In this document: positions 1-7,519 of the stretch, in pieces | Position numbering within the stretch: position 1 is the stretch's first letter | How the letters are laid out: every line of letters begins with the position of its first letter | Source: Ideonella sp. | GTDB taxonomy: Bacteria; Pseudomonadota; Gammaproteobacteria; Burkholderiales; Burkholderiaceae_C | Length of the DNA: 15,727 nt | Direction: 5' to 3' | NCBI GenBank assembly: GCA_016721465.1 | Contig: JADKIA010000013.1 | Location: forward strand, 1 to 15,727 | Notes under the pieces: generated by a model | What the model saw: the letters and a program-made list of their open reading frames with translations, nothing else | Database searches by the model: none | What the model was told of the DNA's origin: nothing | Position numbers and translations under genes: made by a program

Positions 1-629
1 CTTCACATGCTCCGGCGCACCTTGCGGCGGCGTGTTGGTCAAGCCCGGCAGGATGGTGGTGACGCGGATGCCTGCCCATCAGGTCGCGCGCAATGGGCAG
101 GGTCATGCTGACGATGCCCTGCCTTGCTCGCCGAGTAAGCGGCCTGGCCCATCTGGGCTATCCTGCGCCGCCACCGAGGCGGTGTTGACGATCACCCACG
201 TTCGCCGTTTGGGCAGGGCATCGAGCGTAGCGGTGCCCGCCGCCGAACGCGCGATGCAGCGGAAGGTGCACACCAGGTTGATCTGGATCACGCGGTCGAA
301 GTTGAGCGTGGGAAAGGACTAGATCTGGCCGTGGCCTTGTCGCGCCCGGCGGACTTGAATCGGCCGTGCCCATTACGGCGCAATTGATCAGCACGCGTTC
401 CCGGCCGTTTAAAGCGCGCTGTCTCGCTGAAGGCCGCGTCCACTATCCGCGTCGGAGGTGACATTGACCTGGCAGACGCGCCACCCAACCCGGTCGCCAG
501 CTTCTCGCCCGCCTCGGCGTTGAGGTCGAACCGGGCCCGCGCCGCGGCTGGCCAGGCGACGGGCCGTGGCGCGCCCAGGCCGGACGCGCCACCGGTGATC
601 TACTGCGGAAATGGAGGCATCGAGTTGCG
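1..629 (-). pseudogene. Short-chain dehydrogenase/reductase (3-hydroxyacyl-CoA dehydrogenase type), heavily frame-broken and cut by the window edge
   Basis: Read on the minus strand and stitched across frames, this is a classical NAD(P)-dependent SDR of the 3-hydroxyacyl-CoA dehydrogenase type 2 kind. Visible in order are the Rossmann glycine motif ITGGASGLG (near 590), FDLNAEAGEKLATGLGG (about 475-530), RVLINCAVMG (about 380-410), FDRVIQINLV (about 285-310), VIVNTASVAA (about 180-210), the catalytic YSASKAG (Tyr and Lys, about 120-145), LPIARDLM, and ILPGLTNTPPQGAPEHVK at the edge. The C-terminus lies outside the window. At least nine frame changes occur in 620 bases, and the expected start reads ACG where ATG would stand (near 627). 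The order of conserved blocks is intact, so the damage may be sequence error rather than true decay. It diverges from the K+ island and probably acts in fatty-acid or acyl-CoA oxidation; the exact substrate is not inferable. Confidence 0.75.
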
Positions 630-734
630 TGGTCAAAGGCCTTCGAAGAATGGGAGCAGGGCAGCACCATCTTTCGCGCCGCGCGGCCTGAATGCCATCG
701 TCGAAACCGAGCATTCGCGCGCGCCGGCCTGGCG

Positions 735-774
735 GCGATCCTGATGCGATCCTGATGCGAAGCCGCGCTATCGT
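735..774 (+). promoter_or_regulatory. Tandem 11-bp direct repeat plus -10 element, predicted KdpE-type activator box upstream of the first kinase
   Basis: The 11-mer TCCTGATGCGA occurs twice in exact tandem at 739-749 and 750-760; the identity extends 4 bp leftwards (GCGA, 735-738). The 8-bp gap 761-768 is followed by TATCGT at 769-774, a plausible sigma-70 -10 hexamer with no -35 element. One-helical-turn direct repeats that replace the -35 and end about 10 bp before the -10 are the known arrangement for PhoB/OmpR-family activators. The same layout recurs upstream of the kdp operon. Assignment to a KdpE-like regulator is inference. Confidence 0.5.
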
Positions 775-781
775 GCGGGCC

Positions 782-2306
782 ATGCCAACCACCGTTCGCC
801 GCACGCCGCTTCGCCATTGGGCCTGGGCGGCGCTCGCCTGGGCCAGCGGTTGGGCGCTGATGCTGTGGCTGGACGGCCGCGTCGACCTCGCCAACCTGGC
901 GATGGTCTCGGTGGTGGCCTCGGCCGTGGCGGCCCTGTGGTGGCCGGTGTCCGTGTCGATGGGGGCCAGCGTGCTGGCGGCGTTGGCATTCAACTGGCTG
1001 TTCGTGCCGCCACGGGGCACGCTGTCGGTCGACCTCGGCGAGCATGCGTTGTTGCTGGCGGCGATGTGCGTGGTCAACTGGATCGTCGCCGGCCTGATGG
1101 CCAGCCAGCGAGCGCAGGCCGAGCGCTCACGGCGCCATCTGCTGGAGGCCGAACAGCTGCGCTCGCTGGGCGACGCGCTGCGCGACGCCGCGGAACCGCT
1201 GGCCCATGCCGGAGGCCTGAGCGACGCCTTGACGACGCTGGTCGACGCCCCGGTCGCACTGCTGTTGTTGCGCGGCGCGGTGCCAGCGCACAACGATGCC
1301 GATGCGGCCGTGCTGGTCGGCGAAGCCGATGCGGACACGCTGGCAGGCCTGTGGCATGGCCTGCGCCAGGGTCATGCGCTGGGGCCCGGCACCGGCCGCC
1401 ACGAGCAACTGGATCGGTGGCAGCCTGCCGATGCGCGGCCGTGCCGCCAGCCCTGGGCGCAGCGATGCTGCCGCTGCCGACAGCGGGCCGCGACGATCCT
1501 GCGCGGCGGCTGCACGCCCAATCGCTGTGCGACCAGATGGGCCTGGCGCTGCAGCGCCGGCTGACCACTCGAGACCGAACGCGACGCGCGCGAGCAGGCC
1601 CAGCTGCAAGCGGTGCGCAACGCACTGCTGGCGGCGATCTCGCACGACTTCCGCACGCCACTGGCCACCATCCTGGGCGCGGCTTCGTCGCTGCACGATC
1701 AGGGCGATCGGCTCAGCGCGGCGCAGCGCCAGCGCCTGGCCGCCACCATCGTCGACGAGACCGGGCAGCTCAGCCGGCTCACCGACAATACCTTGCAATT
1801 GGCGCGACTCGACGCGCCCGGCGTGGCGCTGAAGCTGGACTGGGAATCGGCCGAAGAGATCGTCGGCACATGCTGCGCCGCGCCCGCCAGCGCCTGCCCG
1901 ATGGCGACCCGACGCACCGCGTGCGCGCCCGGCTCGAACCCGGCCTGCCGCTGATCCGCTGCGACGCCCTGCTGCTGACGCAGCTGCTCGACAACCTGGT
2001 GGACAACGCGCTGAAGTATTCGCCCGATGGCGAGCCGGTGGAGATCCTGGTGCGTCACCTGGCGGGCCACATCGTGCTGGCAGTGCGCGACCGCGGCCCG
2101 GGCGTGCCACCGGCTTGGCGCGGACGCATCTTCGGGAAGTCTTCCAGCGTGGCGCGGAAGGCCCGCAAGACCCCAGCGCGCGGGCTGGCGCTGGCGTCGG
2201 GCTGGCGGTGTGCCGGGCCATCGCCCGAGCGCATGGTGGCGAGCTCAGGCTGCGCGCCCGCGGACATGGCGGCTGCAGCTTCGAGTGCCACCTGCCGGCC
2301 ATCTGA
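782..2306 (+). CDS. KdpD-like sensor histidine kinase lacking the N-terminal KdpD domain (frameshifted as assembled)
   Basis: This is a membrane histidine kinase of about 507 residues. The ATG at 782 is followed within about ten residues by a KdpD-type (DUF4118) membrane region of about four segments (residues ~10-110, including LANLAMVSVVASAVAALWW and FNWLFVPPRGTLSVD). A variable linker follows, then the H-box AAISHDFRTPLATIL (about 1630-1675, phospho-acceptor His), N-box LLDNLVDNALKYSPDG (about 1985-2032), G1 RDRGPGVP (about 2088-2111) and G2 GAGVGLAVCRAIA. Full KdpD (about 900 residues) has a Walker A sensor domain and a UspA-like domain before the membrane region; both are absent. Frame changes near 1430, 1565, 1868 and 2130 prevent a single ORF, but all kinase boxes are conserved. 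It sits 164 bp before a KdpE-like regulator, its likely partner. The signal sensed is unknown. There is no clear ribosome-binding site. Confidence 0.85.
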
Positions 2307-2428
2307 CCACCGAGCATGGACGATTCGTCAGAGCCCGCACGGCCGCTCACAAATGTGGCTCTGCCACTGCCCGATCCCCGGGGACGGCGCCGCATGGCGG
2401 CGTCCTGGGGGCGCCCAGAAGGGCTCAT

Positions 2429-2443
2429 TCCCGCTTGGCGGGA
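2429..2443 (+). other. Small hairpin in the gap between the kinase and response regulator genes
   Basis: TCCCGC (2429-2434), loop TTG, GCGGGA (2438-2443) form a perfect 6-bp stem in the 164-bp gap 2307-2470. There is no T-tract after it, so it is not a standard terminator. It might moderate expression between the two genes or mean nothing. Confidence 0.25.
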
Positions 2444-2470
2444 CAGGGCCGCAGGCCCAAGGATGCCTGA

Positions 2471-3204
2471 GTGAGCTTGCGGGTGCTGTTGGTCGAAGAC
2501 GACCGCGAGCTGCGCACCACGCTGCGCGACGCGTTGACGATCGAGGGCTACGAGGTGCTGACCGCGGCCAGCCTGTCCGAAGGCCTGGCGCTGCTGGCGC
2601 ATGCGACCCGGCCCCCGATGTCAGCGCTCGAGTCAAGCTCCGATGCACCCGCCGTGGACCTGGGGATCCTCGACCTGGGCCTGCCGACGGCGATGGCGAA
2701 ACGCTGCTGGCCACGCTGCGTCGAAGGCACGCGTTGCCGGTGCTGGTGGTGTCGGCGCGGCATGGCGACGGCCAGAAGATCCGCCTGCTCGATGCCGGCG
2801 CCGACGACTACCCGGTCAAGCCCTTCAGCGTGGGCGAGCTGCTGGCGCGCATGCGTGTGGCGCTGCGCCACCGCGGCACGCGCGTCGACCCGGCCGTCAC
2901 GCACTATGTGAGCGGCGGCTCGACATCGATCTGGCGGCGCACCGCGTCACGCTCAACGGCGCGCCCTGCCACCTGACGCCCACGGAATTCAAGCCTGGCT
3001 CGGTTGGTGCGCAGTGCCGGTCAGGTGGTGACGCACCGCCAACTGCTGGTCGACGTGTGGGGGGCCGAGTACTGCGACCACACGCACTACCTGCGCCTGT
3101 ACATGGGCCAGCTGCGCGCCAAGCTCGAGGCCGACCCGGGCGAGCCGCAGCGGCTGCTCACCGAACCGGGCGTTGGCTATCGCCTGATCGACGCGGACGA
3201 ATGA
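2471..3204 (+). CDS. KdpE-like OmpR/PhoB-family response regulator (second copy, frameshifted as assembled)
   Basis: This is a two-domain response regulator of about 243 residues, partner of the upstream kinase. The start is GTG at 2471, directly after an in-frame TGA (2468-2470), and reads MSLRVLLVEDDRELR with the acidic pair. Next come ILDLGLPDGDG (phospho-acceptor Asp), LVVSARHGDG (Ser), and GADDYPVKPF (Lys). The C-terminal winged helix shows HLTPTEF, VVTHRQLLVDVWG, HYLRLYMGQLRAKLE and the closing GVGYRLIDADE. That DNA-binding half closely resembles the kdpE product at 10876-11571, so both belong to the KdpE subfamily. Frame breaks lie near 2688 (one G missing before GACGGCGATGGC), 2912 and 2995 (one extra base). 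About 13 extra residues (within ~2605-2655) sit between helix 2 and strand 3 of the receiver compared with the downstream KdpE. Confidence 0.88.
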
Positions 3205-3208
3205 CGCT

Positions 3209-3228
3209 CGCTGCCCGCAAAGGCAGCG
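3209..3228 (+). terminator. Candidate terminator hairpin after the second response regulator
   Basis: CGCTGCC (3209-3215), loop CGCAAA, GGCAGCG (3222-3228) form a perfect 7-bp GC-rich stem starting five bases after the TGA at 3202-3204. There is no U-tract downstream, so intrinsic termination would be inefficient. Position argues for transcript-end function; the call is tentative. Confidence 0.4.
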
Positions 3229-3317
3229 CCACGCTCGAAAAAGACGGCTTCCCGCTTGCTCAACGGGCTCCGGTTCGACTTGAACTTGGAGAAGGTCGCC
3301 AGGCGCAGCGCCTCTCG

Positions 3318-3357
3318 TCTTGATGCCTTCTTGATGTCCGGCGGCCATATCTATACA
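3318..3357 (+). promoter_or_regulatory. Predicted kdp operon promoter with tandem 11-bp KdpE-type box
   Basis: TCTTGATGCCT (3318-3328) is followed directly by TCTTGATGTCC (3329-3339): an 11-bp direct repeat sharing TCTTGATG. After an 8-bp gap comes TATCTA (3348-3353), overlapping TATACA (3352-3357); either could be the -10. The repeat and 8-bp spacing match those before the first kinase at 739-774. Activated Kdp promoters bind the response regulator KdpE. The sequence does not look like the T-rich E. coli KdpE site as I recall it, so assignment rests on location and repeat geometry. The rest of the 214-bp gap (3205-3418) holds the hairpin above and a 60-base leader with a weak GTGCAG/CTGCAC pairing (3371-3376 with 3398-3403). 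Confidence 0.5.
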
Positions 3358-3418
3358 CCGACTTGAGGCCGTGCAGCCTAAGCTTCATGCCATCGGACTG
3401 CACATCGCCGAGGGAATC

Positions 3419-3511
3419 ATGGACATGCTGTATCTGCTTGGGATTGCGCTGATGTTGATGGTCATCATCGGCCTGGTGTTGGGCTGTGACAAGCTGGGAG
3501 TGCGCAAATGA
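3419..3511 (+). CDS. 30-residue single-span membrane peptide upstream of kdpF
   Basis: ATG at 3419 opens a 30-codon frame closed by TGA at 3509-3511. It is preceded by GAGGGA (3410-3415), a good ribosome-binding site; because the spacing to 3419 is short, the second ATG at 3425 is an alternative start. The product starts MDMLYLLG, has one hydrophobic span (residues 4-23) and ends CDKLGVRK, giving a positively charged tail. Its stop overlaps the start of kdpF (ATGA), so translation is probably coupled. Short membrane peptides ending in a CDRL/CDKL-like motif occur upstream of kdpF/kdpA in other proteobacteria as far as I recall, usually unnamed. A role as an extra Kdp complex subunit is inference. 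Confidence 0.6.
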   Translation: MDMLYLLGIALMLMVIIGLVLGCDKLGVRK

Positions 3512-3596
3512 TCTGGCTTTATTGGCTCGCGGGTATGGCTTCGGTCGGCCTGCTGGTTTATCTCGTCTTTGCCTTGCTGAAGGCGGAGGATTCTGA
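3508..3596 (+). CDS. kdpF: KdpF, small stabilising subunit of the K+-transporting ATPase (one-base deletion near its end)
   Basis: ATG at 3508 encodes MIWLYWLAGMASVGLLVYL and then VFALLKAED, a single membrane span with the LLKxE-type tail of KdpF, which is normally 29 residues. As written the frame runs on past the expected end. One missing T near 3591 would give a final Phe and TGA at 3594-3596, overlapping the kdpA ATG at 3596 (TGATG). GGGAG at 3496-3500 serves as ribosome-binding site. KdpF is known to sit at the KdpA-KdpB interface and stabilise the complex. Confidence 0.85.
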
Positions 3597-5423
3597 TGAG
3601 CGCCCAAGCCTGGACCCCTGTGGCGGGCCGCCTTCCTCGGGCTCCTGCTGCTGGCCTGGCCGCCCCGGGGGGGGGGGCGGGGGGGGCCGGAGGGGGCCCC
3701 CGCCCCGCGTGGCCCCGGGCCGCGCGGGGGCCACCGGGGCCGGGCCGGGCCCGGGGGGGGGGCCGGGGCCGGCATGGGCTGGCGCCAATACGCGCTCGCG
3801 CTCGTGGTCTTCAACACCGTCGGCTTCGTGGTGGTCTACGCGCTGCAGCGTCTGCAGGCCTTCCTGCCGCTCAATCCCGCCGGCATGGCAGCGGTATCAC
3901 CGACTCGGCGTTCAACACCGCCGTCAGCTTCGTCACCAACACCAACTGGCAGGGCTACGGCGGCGAGGCGACCATGAGCTACCTGACCCAGATGCTGGCG
4001 CTGGCGGTGCAGAACTTCTTCTCCGCCGCCACCGGCATCGTCGTCGCGATCGCGCTGGTGCGCAGCTTCGCGGCGCGCTCGTCCAGCGTCGATCGGCAAC
4101 TTCTGGGTCGACATCACCCGCGTCACGGCCTATGTGCTGCTGCCGCTGTCGCTGGTGTTCGCCGTGTTCCTGGTCAGCCAGGGCGTGATCCAGAACTTCG
4201 CCCTACAAGGACGTGACCACGCTGGACGTCACCTACCAGCAGCCGAAGAACGGCCCCGACGGCCAGCCGCTGAAGGACACCCAGGGCAAGCCCGTGATGG
4301 AGGACGCCAAGGCCGCCCACGCAGACGCTGGCGATGGGGCCGGTGGCCTCGCAGGAAGCGATCAAGATGCTGGGCACCAACGGCGGCGGCTTCTTCAACG
4401 CCAACTCGGCGCACCCGTACGAGAACCCGACGGCGCTGACCAACTTCGTCCAGATGCTGTCGATCTTCCTGATCCCGGCGGCGCTGGTGTTCATGTTCGG
4501 CCGCATGGTCGGCGACCCGCGCCAGGGCTGGGCGGTGCTGGCGGCGATGACGGCGATCTTCGTCGTCGCGGTCGTCGTCGTCACGGCGCAGGAGCAGCAG
4601 GGCAATCCGCTGCTGGCCGCGCTCGGCGCCGACCAGGCGGCCAGCGCCACGCAGCCGGGCGGCAACATGGAAGGCAAGGAAGCGCGCTTCGGCATCGCCG
4701 CCACCGGCCTGTTCGCGGCCATCACCACGGCCGCTTCCTGCGGTGCGGTGATCGGCATGCACGACTCGTTCACGCCGCTGGGCGGCGCCGTGCCGCTGGT
4801 GCTGATGCAACTGGGCGAGGTCGTCTTCGGCGGCGTCGGCTCCGGCCTGTACGGCATGCTGATCTTCGCCATCCTGGCGGTGTTCATCGCCGGGCTGATG
4901 ATCGGCCGCACGCCCGAGTACCTGGGCAAGAAGATCGAGACCTACGAGATGAAGATGACGTCGATCGCCATCCTCGTCACGCCGATCCTGGTGCTGGCCG
5001 GTGCCGCAATCGCGGTGCTGGCCGATGCCGGCAAGGCCGGCATCGCCAACCCCGGCGCGCACGGCTTCTCCGAAATCCTCTACGCCTTCACCTCGGCGGG
5101 CAACAACAACGGCAGCGCCTTCGCCGGCCTGTCGGCCAACAGCCCGTTCTACAACACCATGCTCGCCATCGCGATGTGGCTCGGCCGCTTCGGCGTGATC
5201 GTGCCGGTGCTGGCCATCGCCGGGTCGCTGGCGGCCAAGAAGCGCATGGCGGTCACGGCGGGCACGCTGCCCACCCACGGCCCGCTGTTCGTCGCCCTGC
5301 TGATCGGCACCGTGCTGCTGGTCGGCCTGCTGAACTACGTGCCGGCACTGGCCCTGGGGCCGGTCGTCGAGCACATGTTTGGCACCCAGCGGAGCCGGCA
5401 CACAACGCCAGGACACCTCATGA
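3596..5423 (+). CDS. kdpA: KdpA, potassium-binding and translocating subunit of the Kdp ATPase (multiple frame breaks)
   Basis: KdpA forms the selective K+ channel-like subunit in the inner membrane. The start ATG 3596 has an ideal GGAGGA (3585-3590) and begins MSAQAW. Four pore-loop signatures are visible: TNTNWQGYGG (near 3935), GTNGGGFFNANSAHPYENPT (near 4375), AASCGAVIGMHDSFTPLGG (near 4730) and SAGNNNGSAFAGLSANSP (near 5095). Frame changes occur near 3617, 3890, 4090, 4200 and 4320, and 3661-3772 is nearly pure G/C where residues ~22-58 belong. From 4334 on it reads cleanly to LALGPVVEHMFG. No in-frame stop follows: the frame runs straight into kdpB. One lost base near 5385-5410 would end it at TGA 5421-5423, overlapping the kdpB start as ATGA; that end is inferred. 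Length, about 608 codons, is close to the family norm. Confidence 0.92.
3661..3772. other. Anomalous G/C-only block inside kdpA
   Basis: About 112 bases contain almost no A or T and include an 11-G run (3667-3677), an 8-G run (3679-3686) and another long G run near 3753-3762. The flanks on both sides encode normal KdpA, and the block has roughly the length of the missing KdpA residues. It therefore looks like corrupted base calls replacing real codons, not an insertion. Confidence 0.8.
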
Positions 5424-7508
5424 CAACCGCCAACACCTTCTCGCTGTTCGACCCGGCGCTGGTCAAGCCCGCCATCGTCTCCGCGTTCGGCAAGCTCGAC
5501 CCGCGTGTGCAGTGGCGCAACCCGGTGATGTTCGTCGTCTACGTCGGCAGCATCCTCACCACCATTCTCTGGGTGCAGGCCCTGGGTGGCCAGGGCGAGG
5601 CACCGCAGTCCTTCATCCTGGCCATCGCGCTGTGGCTGTGGTTCACGGTGCTGTTCGCCAACTTCGCCGAGGCCATGGCCGAAGGCCGCAGCAAGGCCCA
5701 GGCGTCGTCCTTGCGGGGCATGAAGCGCAAGACCATTGCCAAGGTGCTCGAAGCAACCGGCGCGTCACGGCTCGTCCTGGCATCCCCAGGAAGCCGATGA
5801 ACTGCGCAAGGGCGCGGTGGTGCTGGTCGAAGCGGGCGACGTGATCCCGCTGGACGGCGAAGTGATCGAAGGCGTGGCCTCGGTCGACGAAAGCGCCATC
5901 ACCGGCGAGTCGGCGCCCGTGATCCGCGAATCCGGCGGTGACTTCGCGTCGGTGACCGGCGGCACCCGCGTGCTGTCGGACTGGCTGGTGGTGCGCATCG
6001 GCGTCAACCCCGGCGAGTCCTTCCTCGACCGCATGATCGCCATGGTCGAAGGCGCCAAGCGGCAGAAGACACCGAACGAGATCGCGCTGACGATCCTGCT
6101 GGTGGCGCTGACCATCGTGTTCCTGGTCGTCACGGTGACGCTGCTGCCGTATTCGATCTTCAGCGTCGAAGCCAACAAGCTCGGCACACCGGTGACGATC
6201 ACGGCCTTGATCGCGCTGCTGGTGTGCCTGATCCCGACCACCATCGGCGCGCTGCTGTCGGCCATCGGCGTGGCCGGCATGAGCCGCATGATGGGCGCCA
6301 ACGTGATCGCCACCTCGGGCCGCGCGGTGGAAGCCGCCGGCGATGTGGATGTGCTGCTGCTGGACAAGACCGGCACCATCACGCTGGGCAACCGCCAGGC
6401 TTCGGCCTTCATCGCGGCCAAGGGCGTGACCGAACAGGGCCTGGCGGATGCGGCGCAGTTCGCGTCGATGGCCGACGAGACCCCTGAAGGCCGCAGCATC
6501 GCCGTGCTGGCCAAGCAGAAGTTCAACCTGCGCGAACGGGACCTGTCCAGCCACAAGACGACCTTCGTGCCCTTCACGGCACAGACGCGCATGAGCGGCG
6601 TGGACATCGAGTCCGACGACGGCAACGTCCGCCAGCTGCGCAAGGGCGCCGGCGATGCGATCCGCAAGCATGTCGAATCGCTGGGAGGCAGTTTCCCGGC
6701 CGACGTGCAGACCGCCGCCGACGACGTGGCGCGCAAGGGCAGCACGCCGCTGGTGGTGGCCGATGGTCCCCGCGTGCTGGGCGTCGTCGAGCTGAAGGAC
6801 ATCGTCAAGGGCGGCATCAAGGAGCGCTTCGCCGAACTGCGCCGCATGGGCATCAAGACGGTGATGATCACCGGCGACAACCGGCTGACCGCCGCGGCCA
6901 TCGCCGCCGAGGCCGGCGTCGACGACTTCCTGGCCGAGGCGACGCCCGAGGCCAAGCTGAAGCTGATCCGCGACTACCAGGCCGACGGCCGGCTGGTGGC
7001 GATGACCGGCGACGGCACCAACGACGCGCCCGCGCTGGCGCAGGCCGACGTGGCGGTGGCGATGAACACCGGCACCCAGGCGGCCAAGGAGGCCGGCAAC
7101 ATGGTCGACCTGGACAGCAACCCGACCAAGCTGCTGGAGATCGTCGAGACCGGCAAGCAACTGCTGATGACGCGCGGCTCGCTGACCACCTTCTCGATCG
7201 CCAACGACGTGTCGAAGTACTTCGCCATCATCCCGGCGATGTTCGTCAGCACCTACCCGCAGCTGGCTGCGCTGAACGTGATGGGGCTGGCCAGCCCGTC
7301 GTCGGCCATCCTGTCGGCGGTGATCTTCAACGCGCTGGTCATCGTGTTCCTGATCCCGCTGGCGCTGAAGGGCGTGGCCTACCGCGCCATCGGTGCGGCG
7401 GCGCTGCTGCGCCGCAACGTGCTGATCTACGGCCTGGGCGGCCTGATCGTGCCCTTCGTCGGCATCAAGGCGATCGACCTGCTGCTGGTCGCCCTGCACC
7501 TCGTCTGA
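5420..7508 (+). CDS. kdpB: KdpB, catalytic P-type ATPase subunit of the Kdp potassium pump (one frame break)
   Basis: This is the ATP-hydrolysing subunit of about 695 residues (E. coli 682). It starts MTTANTFSLFDPALVKPAI at ATG 5420. Visible in order are two membrane spans, the actuator motif ITGESAPVIRESGGDF (near 5898), a membrane pair with LVCLIPTTIGALLSAIGV (near 6220), the phosphorylation loop DKTGTITLGNR (Asp at 6363-6365, residue ~315), FVPFTAQTRMSG, and the nucleotide-binding domain with KGAGDAIRKHVE. The hinge MTGDGTNDAPALAQADV (near 7003) and C-terminal membrane segments finish at TGA 7506-7508. A single one-base shift lies near 5755-5765, between KVLEA and HGSSWHPQEADELRKG; the rest is clean. 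Start-codon overlap with the inferred kdpA end and an 11-base gap to kdpC mark it as mid-operon. Confidence 0.96.
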
Positions 7509-7519
7509 AAGGAATCACC

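Noticed and set aside
2316..2474. 52-codon frame between the kinase and regulator genes, its stop overlapping the GTG start at 2471
   Set aside because: No ribosome-binding site, no recognisable domain, Pro/Arg/Gly-rich composition expected of random high-GC sequence. Kept only as a remote possibility of a coupling leader.
817..2976. 719-codon + strand frame across the kinase and regulator genes
   Set aside because: It only picks up pieces of both genes where frame breaks bring them into this frame; most of its length is Arg/Gly/Ala-rich out-of-frame translation.
3371..3403. GTGCAG/CTGCAC pairing in the kdp leader as a riboswitch
   Set aside because: Only a 6-bp stem with a 21-base loop; no match to any K+ or cyclic-di-AMP riboswitch core that I can recognise.
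3661..3772. G-rich block as a G-quadruplex switch, programmed frameshift site or inserted mobile element
   Set aside because: Length of kdpA is preserved, there are no target-site duplications or terminal inverted repeats, and runs of this purity in an otherwise normal gene fit base-call failure better.
3596..4334. Programmed ribosomal frameshifting as an explanation of the many frame changes in kdpA
   Set aside because: Five or more shifts in both directions without slippery heptamers or downstream structures; the same kind of break occurs in unrelated genes across the window.
5643..7499. 618-codon open frame on the minus strand opposite kdpB
   Set aside because: High-GC shadow of a strongly conserved gene: His/Gln/Arg/Asp-rich, low complexity, no domain. 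Similar long antisense frames opposite kdpD, the SPFH gene and kup are rejected for the same reason.
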